Part shown: positions 57,331 through 64,000 of the stretch, one piece after another
Layout: each line of letters starts with the position of its first letter
Numbering within the stretch: the first letter of the stretch is position 1
NCBI RefSeq assembly: GCF_003020115.1
Contig: NZ_PYFX01000002.1
Location: 434,001-498,000 of the forward strand
Length of the DNA stretch: 64,000 nucleotides
Direction of reading: 5' to 3'
Source: Bradyrhizobium sp. MOS002
Lineage (GTDB): Bacteria > Pseudomonadota > Alphaproteobacteria > Rhizobiales > Xanthobacteraceae
Notes under the pieces: model-generated
What the model was told of the DNA's origin: nothing
The model's database searches: none
Seen by the model: the letters and a program-made list of their open reading frames with translations, nothing else
Program-made: the position numbers and the translations under genes

Positions 57331-58755
57331 ATGCGGTTCTTGCCCGTGTTCCTCGATCTCAAGGCCGGTCCGGTGGTCCTCATCGGTGCGGGTGAGCTTT
57401 TGCGCGCCAAGCTGCGCGTGCTCACTGCGGCCGGTGCGCGCATTCGCGTGCATGCGATCGACGGCAATCAGGACCTGGGTCTGAGCCCGGAGGATGCGGC
57501 GCGTATCGACATCGCGGCCGCCGATCCGCTGACCGCCGATCTCTCTGGCGTCATCGCCATCGTTTGCGCCGGCGCAGGCGAAGTCGGCGTGGCGATGTCG
57601 GCCCGCGCCAAGGCGCTCGGCCTGCCCGTCAACGTCATGGACGATCTCGAGCATTCCAGCTTTATCTTTCCGGCGATCGTCGATCGCGGCGACGTCGTCG
57701 TCGCCGTCGGCACTGGCGGCACGTCGCCGGTCGTGGCGCGGCGCGTCCGCGAGAAGATCGAGGCGCTGCTGCCGGCGCGCATCGGCGAGCTCGCCGAGTT
57801 CATCGGCGGCTTCCGCAAATCCATCAACGAGCGTATTGCCGAGTTTCCGCTGCGCCGCCGCTTCTGGGAGCGTGTCATCGACGGCCCGATCGGTGCCGCC
57901 GTTCTGGCCGGCCGTAAAAGCGAGGCGGACGCAGCGCTCAAAGCGATTTCCGATCCATCCGCGTTCGCGCGGGCCGACAAGCCGGAAGGCTCGGTCGCGC
58001 TGGTCGGCGCCGGTCCGGGCGATCCGGATTTGCTCACCATCAAGGCGCTGCGCGCGCTCCAGGACGCAGATATCGTCTTCCATGACGAGCTGGTCTCGCC
58101 TGAAATTCTCGACCGCATCCGCCGGGACACCACGCGCGTTGCGGTCGGCCGCCGCGTCGGCAAGCCCGGCATCGGACAGGACGCCATCAACAAGCGCATG
58201 ATCGAGGCCGCGCAATCCGGCCAGCGTGTGGTGCGGCTGAAGGGTGGCGATTCTTTCGTATTCGGCCGCGGCGGCGAAGAAGTGGAAGCATTGCGGGCCG
58301 CCGGCGTTGCCTATTCGATCGTTCCCGGCATCACCGCAGGGCTCGGTGGCGCCGCCGATTTCGAGGTGCCGCTCACCTACCGTCACGAAGCGACCCGCAT
58401 CACCTTCCTCACCGCGCACAAGGCGCGCGACGCGGAAGTCGTGGACTGGTCGACGCTGACCGACGCCAGGATGACCGTCGTGGTCTACATGGGCATGACG
58501 GCTGCGCCGGCCATACGCGCCGGCCTCTTGGCCGCCGGCCGTTCGCCGGAGACGCCGGTCGGCGTATTCGCCCGCGTCACGCGTCCCGATGCGCAAGGTG
58601 CGATCGGCACGCTGCGCGATCTGCCCGAACTCGTGCGACGGACAAATGGCGGCCCCGCCATTCTCATCATCGGCGATGTAGTCCGGCATGCCGGCTCGCT
58701 TCGCCGACAAACCCCAAAACAAATCATCTCTGACCTATTGGATGCAGCCGAATGA
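57331..58755 (+). CDS. cysG: Siroheme synthase (multifunctional CysG)
   Basis: A 474-residue fusion. Residues 1-210 are the precorrin-2 dehydrogenase and ferrochelatase part (FLDLKAGPVVLIGAGELLRAK with the NAD-binding Gly motif). From about 218 comes uroporphyrinogen-III methyltransferase (ALVGAGPGDPDLLTIKALRAL, VRLKGGDSFVFGRGGEE). The product siroheme is needed by the sulfite reductase two genes downstream. Its stop overlaps the DUF2849 start (ATGA). Confidence 0.95.
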   Translation: MRFLPVFLDLKAGPVVLIGAGELLRAKLRVLTAAGARIRVHAIDGNQDLGLSPEDAARIDIAAADPLTADLSGVIAIVCAGAGEVGVAMSARAKALGLPVNVMDDLEHSSFIFPAIVDRGDVVVAVGTGGTSPVVARRVREKIEALLPARIGELAEFIGGFRKSINERIAEFPLRRRFWERVIDGPIGAAVLAGRKSEADAALKAISDPSAFARADKPEGSVALVGAGPGDPDLLTIKALRALQDADIVFHDELVSPEILDRIRRDTTRVAVGRRVGKPGIGQDAINKRMIEAAQSGQRVVRLKGGDSFVFGRGGEEVEALRAAGVAYSIVPGITAGLGGAADFEVPLTYRHEATRITFLTAHKARDAEVVDWSTLTDARMTVVVYMGMTAAPAIRAGLLAAGRSPETPVGVFARVTRPDAQGAIGTLRDLPELVRRTNGGPAILIIGDVVRHAGSLRRQTPKQIISDLLDAAE

Positions 58756-59069
58756 CCTCTCCGCTTGAACAGAAGAAGATCAAAATCGCCGGCCCCTCGG
58801 TCGTGACCGCCAACCGCACCTGGGACGGCATCGTGGTTTACCGCACCGCCGCCAAGAGCTGGTCCGCGGACCTGTCGGAAGCCGCAATCGTGCGCAACTC
58901 CGACGAGGCGAAAGCGTTGCTTGCGGAGTCCGTGGCCGATGACGTCGGTGCGATCGGTCCCTATATCGCGCCGGTACAGGTCGGTGCGGACGGCAAGATC
59001 GAACCCGGCAATCTTCGCGAACAGATCCGCCGCACCGGCGTGACTATCGGACAGCCGGTTCAGGTTTAA
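58752..59069 (+). CDS. DUF2849 protein of the sulfite reduction operon
   Basis: A 105-residue soluble protein of the DUF2849 family, found next to cysI in many alphaproteobacteria. It has no membrane segment or cysteine pair. The middle holds DLSEAAIVRNSDEAKALL. It overlaps cysG by 4 bases and precedes cysI by 11 bases, so it is firmly in this operon. A role as partner of sulfite reductase is inferred from this fixed place. Confidence 0.85.
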   Translation: MTSPLEQKKIKIAGPSVVTANRTWDGIVVYRTAAKSWSADLSEAAIVRNSDEAKALLAESVADDVGAIGPYIAPVQVGADGKIEPGNLREQIRRTGVTIGQPVQV

Positions 59070-59080
59070 GGCGCTTTCTT

Positions 59081-60736
59081 ATGTATGCTTACGATGAAAT
59101 CGACCGCACGCTCGTCAACGAGCGCGTCTCGGAATTCCGCGACCAGGTGAAGCGTCGCCTCTCCGGCGAGCTCACCGAGGACGAGTTCAAGATCCTGCGG
59201 CTTCAGAACGGCGTCTATCTGCAACTGCACGCCTACATGTTCCGCGTCGCGATCCCCTACGGGACGCTGGCGTCGAACCAGTTGCGCGCGCTCGCCCACG
59301 TCGCGCGCAAATACGATCGCGGCTACGGCCATTTCACGACACGGCAGAACATCCAGTTCAACTGGATCAAGCTCGCCGAATTGCCGGATGCGCTGGCCGA
59401 TCTCGCCGAGGTCGGCATCCATGCGATGCAGACCTCCGGCAACAACATGCGCAACGTCACCTCGGACCAGTGGGCCGGCGTCGCGCCCGGCGAGATCGAG
59501 GATCCCCGCATCTGGTCGGAGCTGATCCGGCAGCACACCACGCTGCATCCGGAATTCTCGTTCCTGCCGCGCAAGTTCAAGATCGCGATCACCGCGTCGG
59601 ACCACGACCGTGCCGCGATCAAGATCCACGACATCGGGCTGAAGCTGATCAAGAACGAAAAGGGCGAGACCGGCTTCGAGGTGCTGGTCGGCGGCGGGCT
59701 CGGGCGCACGCCGTTCATCGGCAAGACCATCAAGCATTTCGTCCACGGCCGCGACATTCTCAGCTATATCGAGGCGATCCTGCGCGTCTACAACCAGTAC
59801 GGCCGCCGCGACAACATCTACAAGGCGCGCATCAAGATCCTGGTGCACGAGCTCGGCATCGAGAAGTTCTCGCGCGAGGTCGAGGAGGAGTGGCAGCACA
59901 TCCGCAACTCCTCGCTCCAGATCGACGACGAGGTGGTCGAGGACATCCGCTCGCGCTTCGCTTATCCTTCCTACGAGAAGCTGCCGCACATGCCGGACGA
60001 GCTGCGCCAGGCCGCAGCCGATCCCGATTTCGAAGCATGGCGCAAGAACTCCGTGGCCCCGCACAAGGTCCAGGGCTATTCCATCGTCACGATCTCGCTG
60101 AAGCCAATCGGCGCGCCTCCGGGCGATGCCACCGCCGAGCAGATGGATGCGCTCGCCGATCTCGCCGACAGATATTCGTTCGGCGAGATCCGCGTCGGCC
60201 ACGAGCAGAACCTCGCTTTGCCGCATGTCGCCAAGCGCGACCTGCCGGCGCTGTGGAAGGCGCTCGACAAGCTCGGGCTGGCGACGCCGAACGTCAATCT
60301 GATCACCGACATCATCGCCTGCCCGGGTCTCGACTATTGCTCGCTGGCCAATGCGCGCTCGATTCCGATCGCGCAGGAATTGACGCGGCGCTTCGCCAAT
60401 CACGAACTGGCCAATCTGATTGGCCGGTTGCACATCAACATCTCCGGCTGCATCAACGCCTGCGGCCATCACCATGTCGGTCATATCGGCATTCTCGGCG
60501 TCGAGAAGAACGGCGAGGAGGTCTACCAGATCACCATCGGCGGGCGCGCCGACGAGAGTGCCGCGCTCGGCAATCTGATCGGCCCCGGCGTCAAGTTCGA
60601 CGAGGTGGCCGATGTCGTCGAGGACATCGTGGAAGCCTATCTGGCGCTGCGCGAGCGGCCCGAAGAGCTGTTCATGGACACTGTAAAACGCCTCGGCGTC
60701 GAACCCTTCAAGGAGCGCGTTTATGCCACTCGTTAA
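59081..60736 (+). CDS. cysI: Nitrite/sulfite reductase, siroheme and 4Fe-4S hemoprotein
   Basis: Assimilatory sulfite reductase of 551 residues, which takes sulfite to sulfide with six electrons. Two ferredoxin-like half domains (YGHFTTRQNIQFNWIK in the first) flank the siroheme domains. The cluster ligands are in CPGLDYC (C-x5-C) and CINAC (C-x3-C). There is no CysJ flavoprotein gene nearby, so ferredoxin or a DUF934-linked donor is expected. The stop overlaps the next gene by 14 bases. Nitrite as substrate is not excluded. Confidence 0.93.
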   Translation: MYAYDEIDRTLVNERVSEFRDQVKRRLSGELTEDEFKILRLQNGVYLQLHAYMFRVAIPYGTLASNQLRALAHVARKYDRGYGHFTTRQNIQFNWIKLAELPDALADLAEVGIHAMQTSGNNMRNVTSDQWAGVAPGEIEDPRIWSELIRQHTTLHPEFSFLPRKFKIAITASDHDRAAIKIHDIGLKLIKNEKGETGFEVLVGGGLGRTPFIGKTIKHFVHGRDILSYIEAILRVYNQYGRRDNIYKARIKILVHELGIEKFSREVEEEWQHIRNSSLQIDDEVVEDIRSRFAYPSYEKLPHMPDELRQAAADPDFEAWRKNSVAPHKVQGYSIVTISLKPIGAPPGDATAEQMDALADLADRYSFGEIRVGHEQNLALPHVAKRDLPALWKALDKLGLATPNVNLITDIIACPGLDYCSLANARSIPIAQELTRRFANHELANLIGRLHINISGCINACGHHHVGHIGILGVEKNGEEVYQITIGGRADESAALGNLIGPGVKFDEVADVVEDIVEAYLALRERPEELFMDTVKRLGVEPFKERVYATR

Positions 60737-61238
60737 CGGCGGAAAGATCGCCGACGACAGCTTCGTCAAGCTTGCCGTCGACACGCCGCTGCCCGAGGGC
60801 GGCGACATCCTGGTGCCGGCGGAGCGCTTCGTCGGCGAGGCGGATGCATTGCTCAAGCGGACCGGCAAGGTCGGTGTGATCTGGCCGAACAATCGCGACA
60901 TCGCCGAGCTGGTGCCCTATCTCGGCAAGATCGCCGTCGTCGCGCTGGTGTTCCCGACCTTCCGCGACGGACGCGCCTACAGCCAGGCGCGGCTGCTGCG
61001 CGAGCGCTACAATTACCGCGGCGAATTGCGTGCGACGGGCCAGATCCTGCGGGACCAGTTCGTGTTCATGCTGCGCGCGGGCTTCGATTCCTTCGACGTC
61101 AAGAAGCAGGCCGACGCGGAAGCCTTCATGCAGACCGCGAAGCGCTACTCGGTATTCTACCAGCCGACCGGTGACGGCCGCATCACGGCGCTGCACCGGC
61201 GCATGCAACTGCGTCACTCCGAGGGTGTCGGCACGTGA
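60723..61238 (+). CDS. DUF934 protein of the sulfite reduction operon
   Basis: A 171-residue DUF934 protein. The C-terminal region (RDGRAYSQARLLRERYNYRG, LRDQFVFMLRAGFDSFDV) is the conserved core, and no cofactor motif is evident. Family members nearly always lie by cysI and cysH and are thought to help sulfite reduction, but the biochemical role is unsettled. It overlaps cysI by 14 bases and cysH by 4 bases, so tight translational coupling is likely. Confidence 0.88.
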   Translation: MPLVNGGKIADDSFVKLAVDTPLPEGGDILVPAERFVGEADALLKRTGKVGVIWPNNRDIAELVPYLGKIAVVALVFPTFRDGRAYSQARLLRERYNYRGELRATGQILRDQFVFMLRAGFDSFDVKKQADAEAFMQTAKRYSVFYQPTGDGRITALHRRMQLRHSEGVGT

Positions 61239-61966
61239 ACGCAATCGCGTCTCCAGTTTCGTCAATCTCGGTCTCTGCGCTGCCGTCGGCGGAGGAGCTC
61301 GATCGCGCCTTGCGCGATGCCTCGCCCGCCGAAATCATCGCAAGCGCGCTGAAGACGATCGGGCGCGACAAGCTTGCGCTGGTGTCCTCCTTCGGCACGG
61401 AATCGGCGACGCTGCTGAAGGTCATGGCCGACGTCGATCCGGCGATCCCGGTGATCTTCCTCGACACCGGCTGGCTGTTCGAGGAGACGCTGGCCTATCG
61501 CGACACGCTGATCGCGACGCTGGGCCTGAAGGACGTCCGCTCGATCAAACCTGCCGAGGAGACGCTGTCGCGCGAAGATCCCGACCGTGACCTCTGGTTT
61601 TCCGATCCCGACGCCTGCTGCCGTATTCGCAAGGTCGAGCCGTTGGCGCGGGCGCTGAAGCCGTTCGATGCATGGCTCAACGGCCGCAAGCGCTTCCAGG
61701 GCAGCTCGCGCGCCGGCATCCCTGTGGTCGAGGACGACGGCGCGCGGCTGAAGTTCAATCCCTTCGCCAATGTTTCGCGCGAGGAACTCGAGGCGATCTT
61801 CGCCCGCGCCAAATTGCCGCGTCATCCTCTGGTTGCGTCGGGATTTCTGTCGGTTGGGTGTATGCCTTGCACGAGCAGAACGGCCGAAGGCGAGGATGAG
61901 CGTGCGGGTCGCTGGCGCGGCCGGGCCAAGACGGAATGCGGCATCCACACGATGAAGACTTCATAG
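61235..61966 (+). CDS. cysH: Adenylylsulfate (APS) or PAPS reductase, 4Fe-4S type
   Basis: Thioredoxin-dependent reductase of 243 residues. It has both cysteine pairs that bind a 4Fe-4S cluster in APS reductases (C128-C129 in DACCRIRK and C209-C212 in GCMPCTSR) and the catalytic C235 in ECGIH. Enterobacterial PAPS reductases lack the paired cysteines, so APS is the more likely substrate, even though cysNC could make PAPS. It closes the cysG operon. Confidence 0.93.
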   Translation: MNAIASPVSSISVSALPSAEELDRALRDASPAEIIASALKTIGRDKLALVSSFGTESATLLKVMADVDPAIPVIFLDTGWLFEETLAYRDTLIATLGLKDVRSIKPAEETLSREDPDRDLWFSDPDACCRIRKVEPLARALKPFDAWLNGRKRFQGSSRAGIPVVEDDGARLKFNPFANVSREELEAIFARAKLPRHPLVASGFLSVGCMPCTSRTAEGEDERAGRWRGRAKTECGIHTMKTS

Positions 61967-62045
61967 CAAAGTTACGCTGCCCGGCTCCGAACAAGAAAAT
62001 CCGGTTCCGTTGACTTAAGCGCGTTTCGCCCCGAGTTATGCCTGC

Positions 62046-62071
62046 CATCGATGACGCCGACGTCATCGATG
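62046..62071. promoter_or_regulatory. Perfect inverted repeat before the sulfate-binding protein gene
   Basis: Perfect 11-bp arms CATCGATGACG (62046-62056) and CGTCATCGATG (62061-62071) with a 4-base spacer. It ends 15 bases before the chosen ATG and just before the GGAG site. It could be an operator over the transcript start or an RNA hairpin that blocks the ribosome-binding site. No T run follows, so a terminator is less likely. Confidence 0.6.
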
Positions 62072-62086
62072 TGAATGGAGATGGAC

Positions 62087-63088
62087 ATGATGCGCCGTAT
62101 CGTTCCGCTCGCTGCAGGACTGCTCGCGACAGGCTTGTTGGCTAGCTCGGCTCTCGCCGCTGACATCAATCTGCTGAACGTATCGTACGATCCGACGCGT
62201 GAGCTCTATGTCGAGTTCAACAAGGCGTTCGCGAATGCCTATCAGAAGGAAACCGGCAAGAGCGTCGAGATCAAGCAGTCACATGGCGGCAGCGGTTCGC
62301 AGGCGCGCGCCGTGATCGACGGATTGCAGGCCGACGTGGTGACGCTTGCGCTCGCCTACGACATCGACGCCATCGCAGGCAAAGGCCTCACGACGGCTGA
62401 CTGGCAGAAGCGGTTGCCGCAAAATTCGTCGCCCTACACCTCGACCATCGTATTTCTGGTCCGCAAGGGCAATCCGAAGGGCATCAAGGACTGGGACGAT
62501 CTGCTCAAGCCGGGTGTCGCCGTGATCACGCCGAACCCGAAGACGTCAGGCGGGGCGCGCTGGAATTATCTGGCGGCCTGGGGCTTTGCGCAGAAGAAAT
62601 ACGGCTCGGCGGACAAAGCCAAGGATTTCATCGGAAAGCTCTATCAGCAGGTGCCGGTGCTCGATACCGGTGCGCGCGGCGCGACCGTGACCTTCGTCGA
62701 GCGCGGCGTCGGCGACGTGCTGCTCGCCTGGGAGAACGAGGCGTACCTGGCGCTGAAGGAGTTCGGTCCGGAGAAATTCGAGATCGTGGCGCCGCCGCTC
62801 TCGATCCTGGCAGAACCGCCGGTGACGATCGTCGACAAGGTTGCCGATAAAAAAGGCACCCGCAACGCCGCCGACGCTTACCTGCAATATTGGTATACCA
62901 AGGAAGGTCAGGAAATCGCGGCGCGCAACTTTTATCGTCCGCGCGATCCCGAGATCGCTAAAAAGCACGAAAACTCCTTCGCGAAGGTCGAGCTGTTCAC
63001 GATCGACGAACTTTTCGGCGGCTGGACCAAGGCGCAGAAGGAACATTTTGCCGACGGCGGCGTCTTCGATCAGATCTACAAGAACTGA
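62087..63088 (+). CDS. Sulfate/thiosulfate ABC transporter substrate-binding protein
   Basis: Periplasmic sulfate-binding protein of 333 residues (Sbp/CysP family). A Sec signal with cleavage after about residue 23 (SSALAAD) is followed by [19 protein letters not shown], the classic family start. [16 protein letters not shown] binds the anion. The ATG at 62087 follows GGAG by 6 bases; an in-frame ATG one codon later and two earlier ones (62075, 62081) are alternatives. It leads the transporter genes at the end of the window. Confidence 0.94.
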   Translation: MMRRIVPLAAGLLATGLLASSALAADINLLNVSYDPTRELYVEFNKAFANAYQKETGKSVEIKQSHGGSGSQARAVIDGLQADVVTLALAYDIDAIAGKGLTTADWQKRLPQNSSPYTSTIVFLVRKGNPKGIKDWDDLLKPGVAVITPNPKTSGGARWNYLAAWGFAQKKYGSADKAKDFIGKLYQQVPVLDTGARGATVTFVERGVGDVLLAWENEAYLALKEFGPEKFEIVAPPLSILAEPPVTIVDKVADKKGTRNAADAYLQYWYTKEGQEIAARNFYRPRDPEIAKKHENSFAKVELFTIDELFGGWTKAQKEHFADGGVFDQIYKN

Positions 63089-63124
63089 TCGGGCGCTGTC
63101 GGCGGGGCTTAAACAGGGGGCCTG

Positions 63125-63961
63125 GTGAGCGCAATCGCAGCACGACGCCGGACATTGCCGGGCTTCGGTCTCACCATGGGGCTGACGCTGTCCTGGCTGT
63201 CGATCATCATCCTGATTCCGCTCGCCGGCCTGTTCCTGAAATCGCTCGAGTTGAGCCCCGAGCAATTCTGGAACATCCTCTCCAGCCGTCGCACCCTGAA
63301 TGCCCTCCGCGTCTCCTTCGGCCTCGCCTTCGCGGCGGCGTGCGTCAATCTGGTGATGGGTAGCATCATCGTCTGGGCGCTGGTGCGCTACCGCTTCCCG
63401 GGAAGGCGGCTGTTCGACGCCATCGTCGACGTGCCCTTTGCGCTGCCGACGGCGGTCGCCGGCGTCGCGCTGACCGCGTTGTTCGCCGAGAAGGGCTGGC
63501 TCGGCGCGCCGCTTGCGGCGGCTGGCATCAAGGTGGCGTTCACGCCGGTCGGCATCTTCGTCGCGATGATCTTCATCGGCATTCCTTTCGTGGTGCGCAC
63601 GGTGCAGCCGGTGCTCCAGGATCTCGACCCCGAGATCGAGGAGGCCGCGGGCAGCCTTGGCGCGAGCCGCTGGCAGACCATCATTCGCGTGATCCTGCCC
63701 TCGCTCGGCCCGGCGCTGCTGACGGGGCTGGCGCTTGCCTTCGCGCGCGCGGTTGGCGAATACGGCTCCGTGATCTTCATCGCAGGCAATCTGCCGAACG
63801 TCTCCGAGATCGCGCCTCTGCTGATCGTGATCCGCCTCTCTGAATTCCGCTATGCCGATGCGACCGCTATCGCGGTGGTCATGCTGGTCGTGTCCTTTGT
63901 CATTATCTTCGCCGTCAACCGGCTCCAGCGCTGGGCGCAGAGCCGGATTCCGGTGCGATGA
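63125..63961 (+). CDS. cysT: Sulfate ABC transporter permease CysT
   Basis: Membrane permease of 278 residues with six helices (first about 17-37). The EAA coupling loop is EEAAGSLGASRWQTIIRVILP. VDVPFALPTAVAGVALTALFA is characteristic of CysT/CysU. GTG start at 63125, 36 bases after the binding protein. The next gene starts 10 bases after the stop. Confidence 0.94.
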   Translation: MSAIAARRRTLPGFGLTMGLTLSWLSIIILIPLAGLFLKSLELSPEQFWNILSSRRTLNALRVSFGLAFAAACVNLVMGSIIVWALVRYRFPGRRLFDAIVDVPFALPTAVAGVALTALFAEKGWLGAPLAAAGIKVAFTPVGIFVAMIFIGIPFVVRTVQPVLQDLDPEIEEAAGSLGASRWQTIIRVILPSLGPALLTGLALAFARAVGEYGSVIFIAGNLPNVSEIAPLLIVIRLSEFRYADATAIAVVMLVVSFVIIFAVNRLQRWAQSRIPVR

Positions 63962-63971
63962 GGACGGCGCC

Positions 63972-64000
63972 ATGACGATGCAGATCGCGGATTCCGTCTC
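63972..64000 (+). CDS. cysW: Start of next gene, probably permease CysW (cut by window end)
   Basis: Only the first nine codons are in the window (MTMQIADSV), from ATG 63972. Place after cysT on the same strand suggests the second sulfate permease CysW, followed outside by the ATPase CysA. The residues seen are too few to prove it. Confidence 0.5.

Noticed and set aside
57019..58722. A 567-codon minus-strand frame running from cysD back over cysG
   Set aside because: It joins the out-of-frame complement of cysG with the true cysD frame; cysD begins at 57187.
59066..60901. A 611-codon minus-strand frame opposite cysI
   Set aside because: Antisense shadow of a gene with clear cluster-binding motifs; the composition is that of a complement frame.

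Overview
The window looks like chromosomal DNA of a Bradyrhizobium-type alphaproteobacterium (Nitrobacteraceae, Hyphomicrobiales). The reasons are the high G+C content, the 184-residue membrane-anchored cytochrome c that matches CycM of Bradyrhizobium in size and layout, a urea transport and urease locus, a fused cysNC, and hyphenated intergenic palindromes of a kind common in that genus. I see no rRNA, tRNA, CRISPR array, insertion sequence, integrase or phage genes, and base composition is even. It reads as core genome with one accessory-like locus, the Flp/Tad pilus.

Layout. 0.1-0.8 kb: cycM, ending in a strong terminator. 0.9-8.6 kb: a Yej-type peptide ABC transporter with two tandem binding proteins, then permeases YejB and YejE and a double ATPase YejF. 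It converges on a C40 (NlpC/P60) hydrolase and an M17 aminopeptidase (8.7-10.9 kb). Together these could release, import and degrade peptides, perhaps murein peptides. 11-13 kb: a small membrane protein and a metallophosphoesterase. 13.2-26.2 kb: the Flp/Tad pilus locus. It holds tadD (+), then tadC-tadB-cpaF-cpaE-cpaD-cpaC-cpaB, cpaA, a 46-codon gene and the flp pilin (all -), then a fatty acid hydroxylase, a stand-alone CpaC N-domain protein and two TadE/TadG-like pseudopilin proteins (+).

26.3-28.7 kb: an RNA-chaperone group (CspA, an IF-1 with a C-terminal extension, and a DEAD-box helicase with a long disordered tail). 29-41.3 kb: nitrogen scavenging. urtABCDE imports urea and ureDABCEFG hydrolyses it and matures the nickel enzyme. 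An HD hydrolase and an ABM-domain protein sit inside the urease run, and a near-consensus sigma-54 promoter precedes urtA. 41.6-51.7 kb: regulatory and envelope genes (HWE-type sensor kinase with a degenerate ATP site, TetR regulator, OpgC-like acyltransferase, holin-like and DUF883 proteins, AI-2E family permease, L,D-transpeptidase, DUF2865 protein, chemoreceptor, 51-residue membrane protein). 51.8-54 kb: malate synthase G.

54.3-64 kb: assimilatory sulfate reduction. cysD-cysNC runs divergently from cysG-DUF2849-cysI-DUF934-cysH, followed by a sulfate ABC transporter (binding protein, CysT, and the first codons of the next gene, probably cysW). Sulfate is imported, activated to APS, reduced by a 4Fe-4S type CysH and then by a siroheme sulfite reductase whose cofactor is made by CysG.
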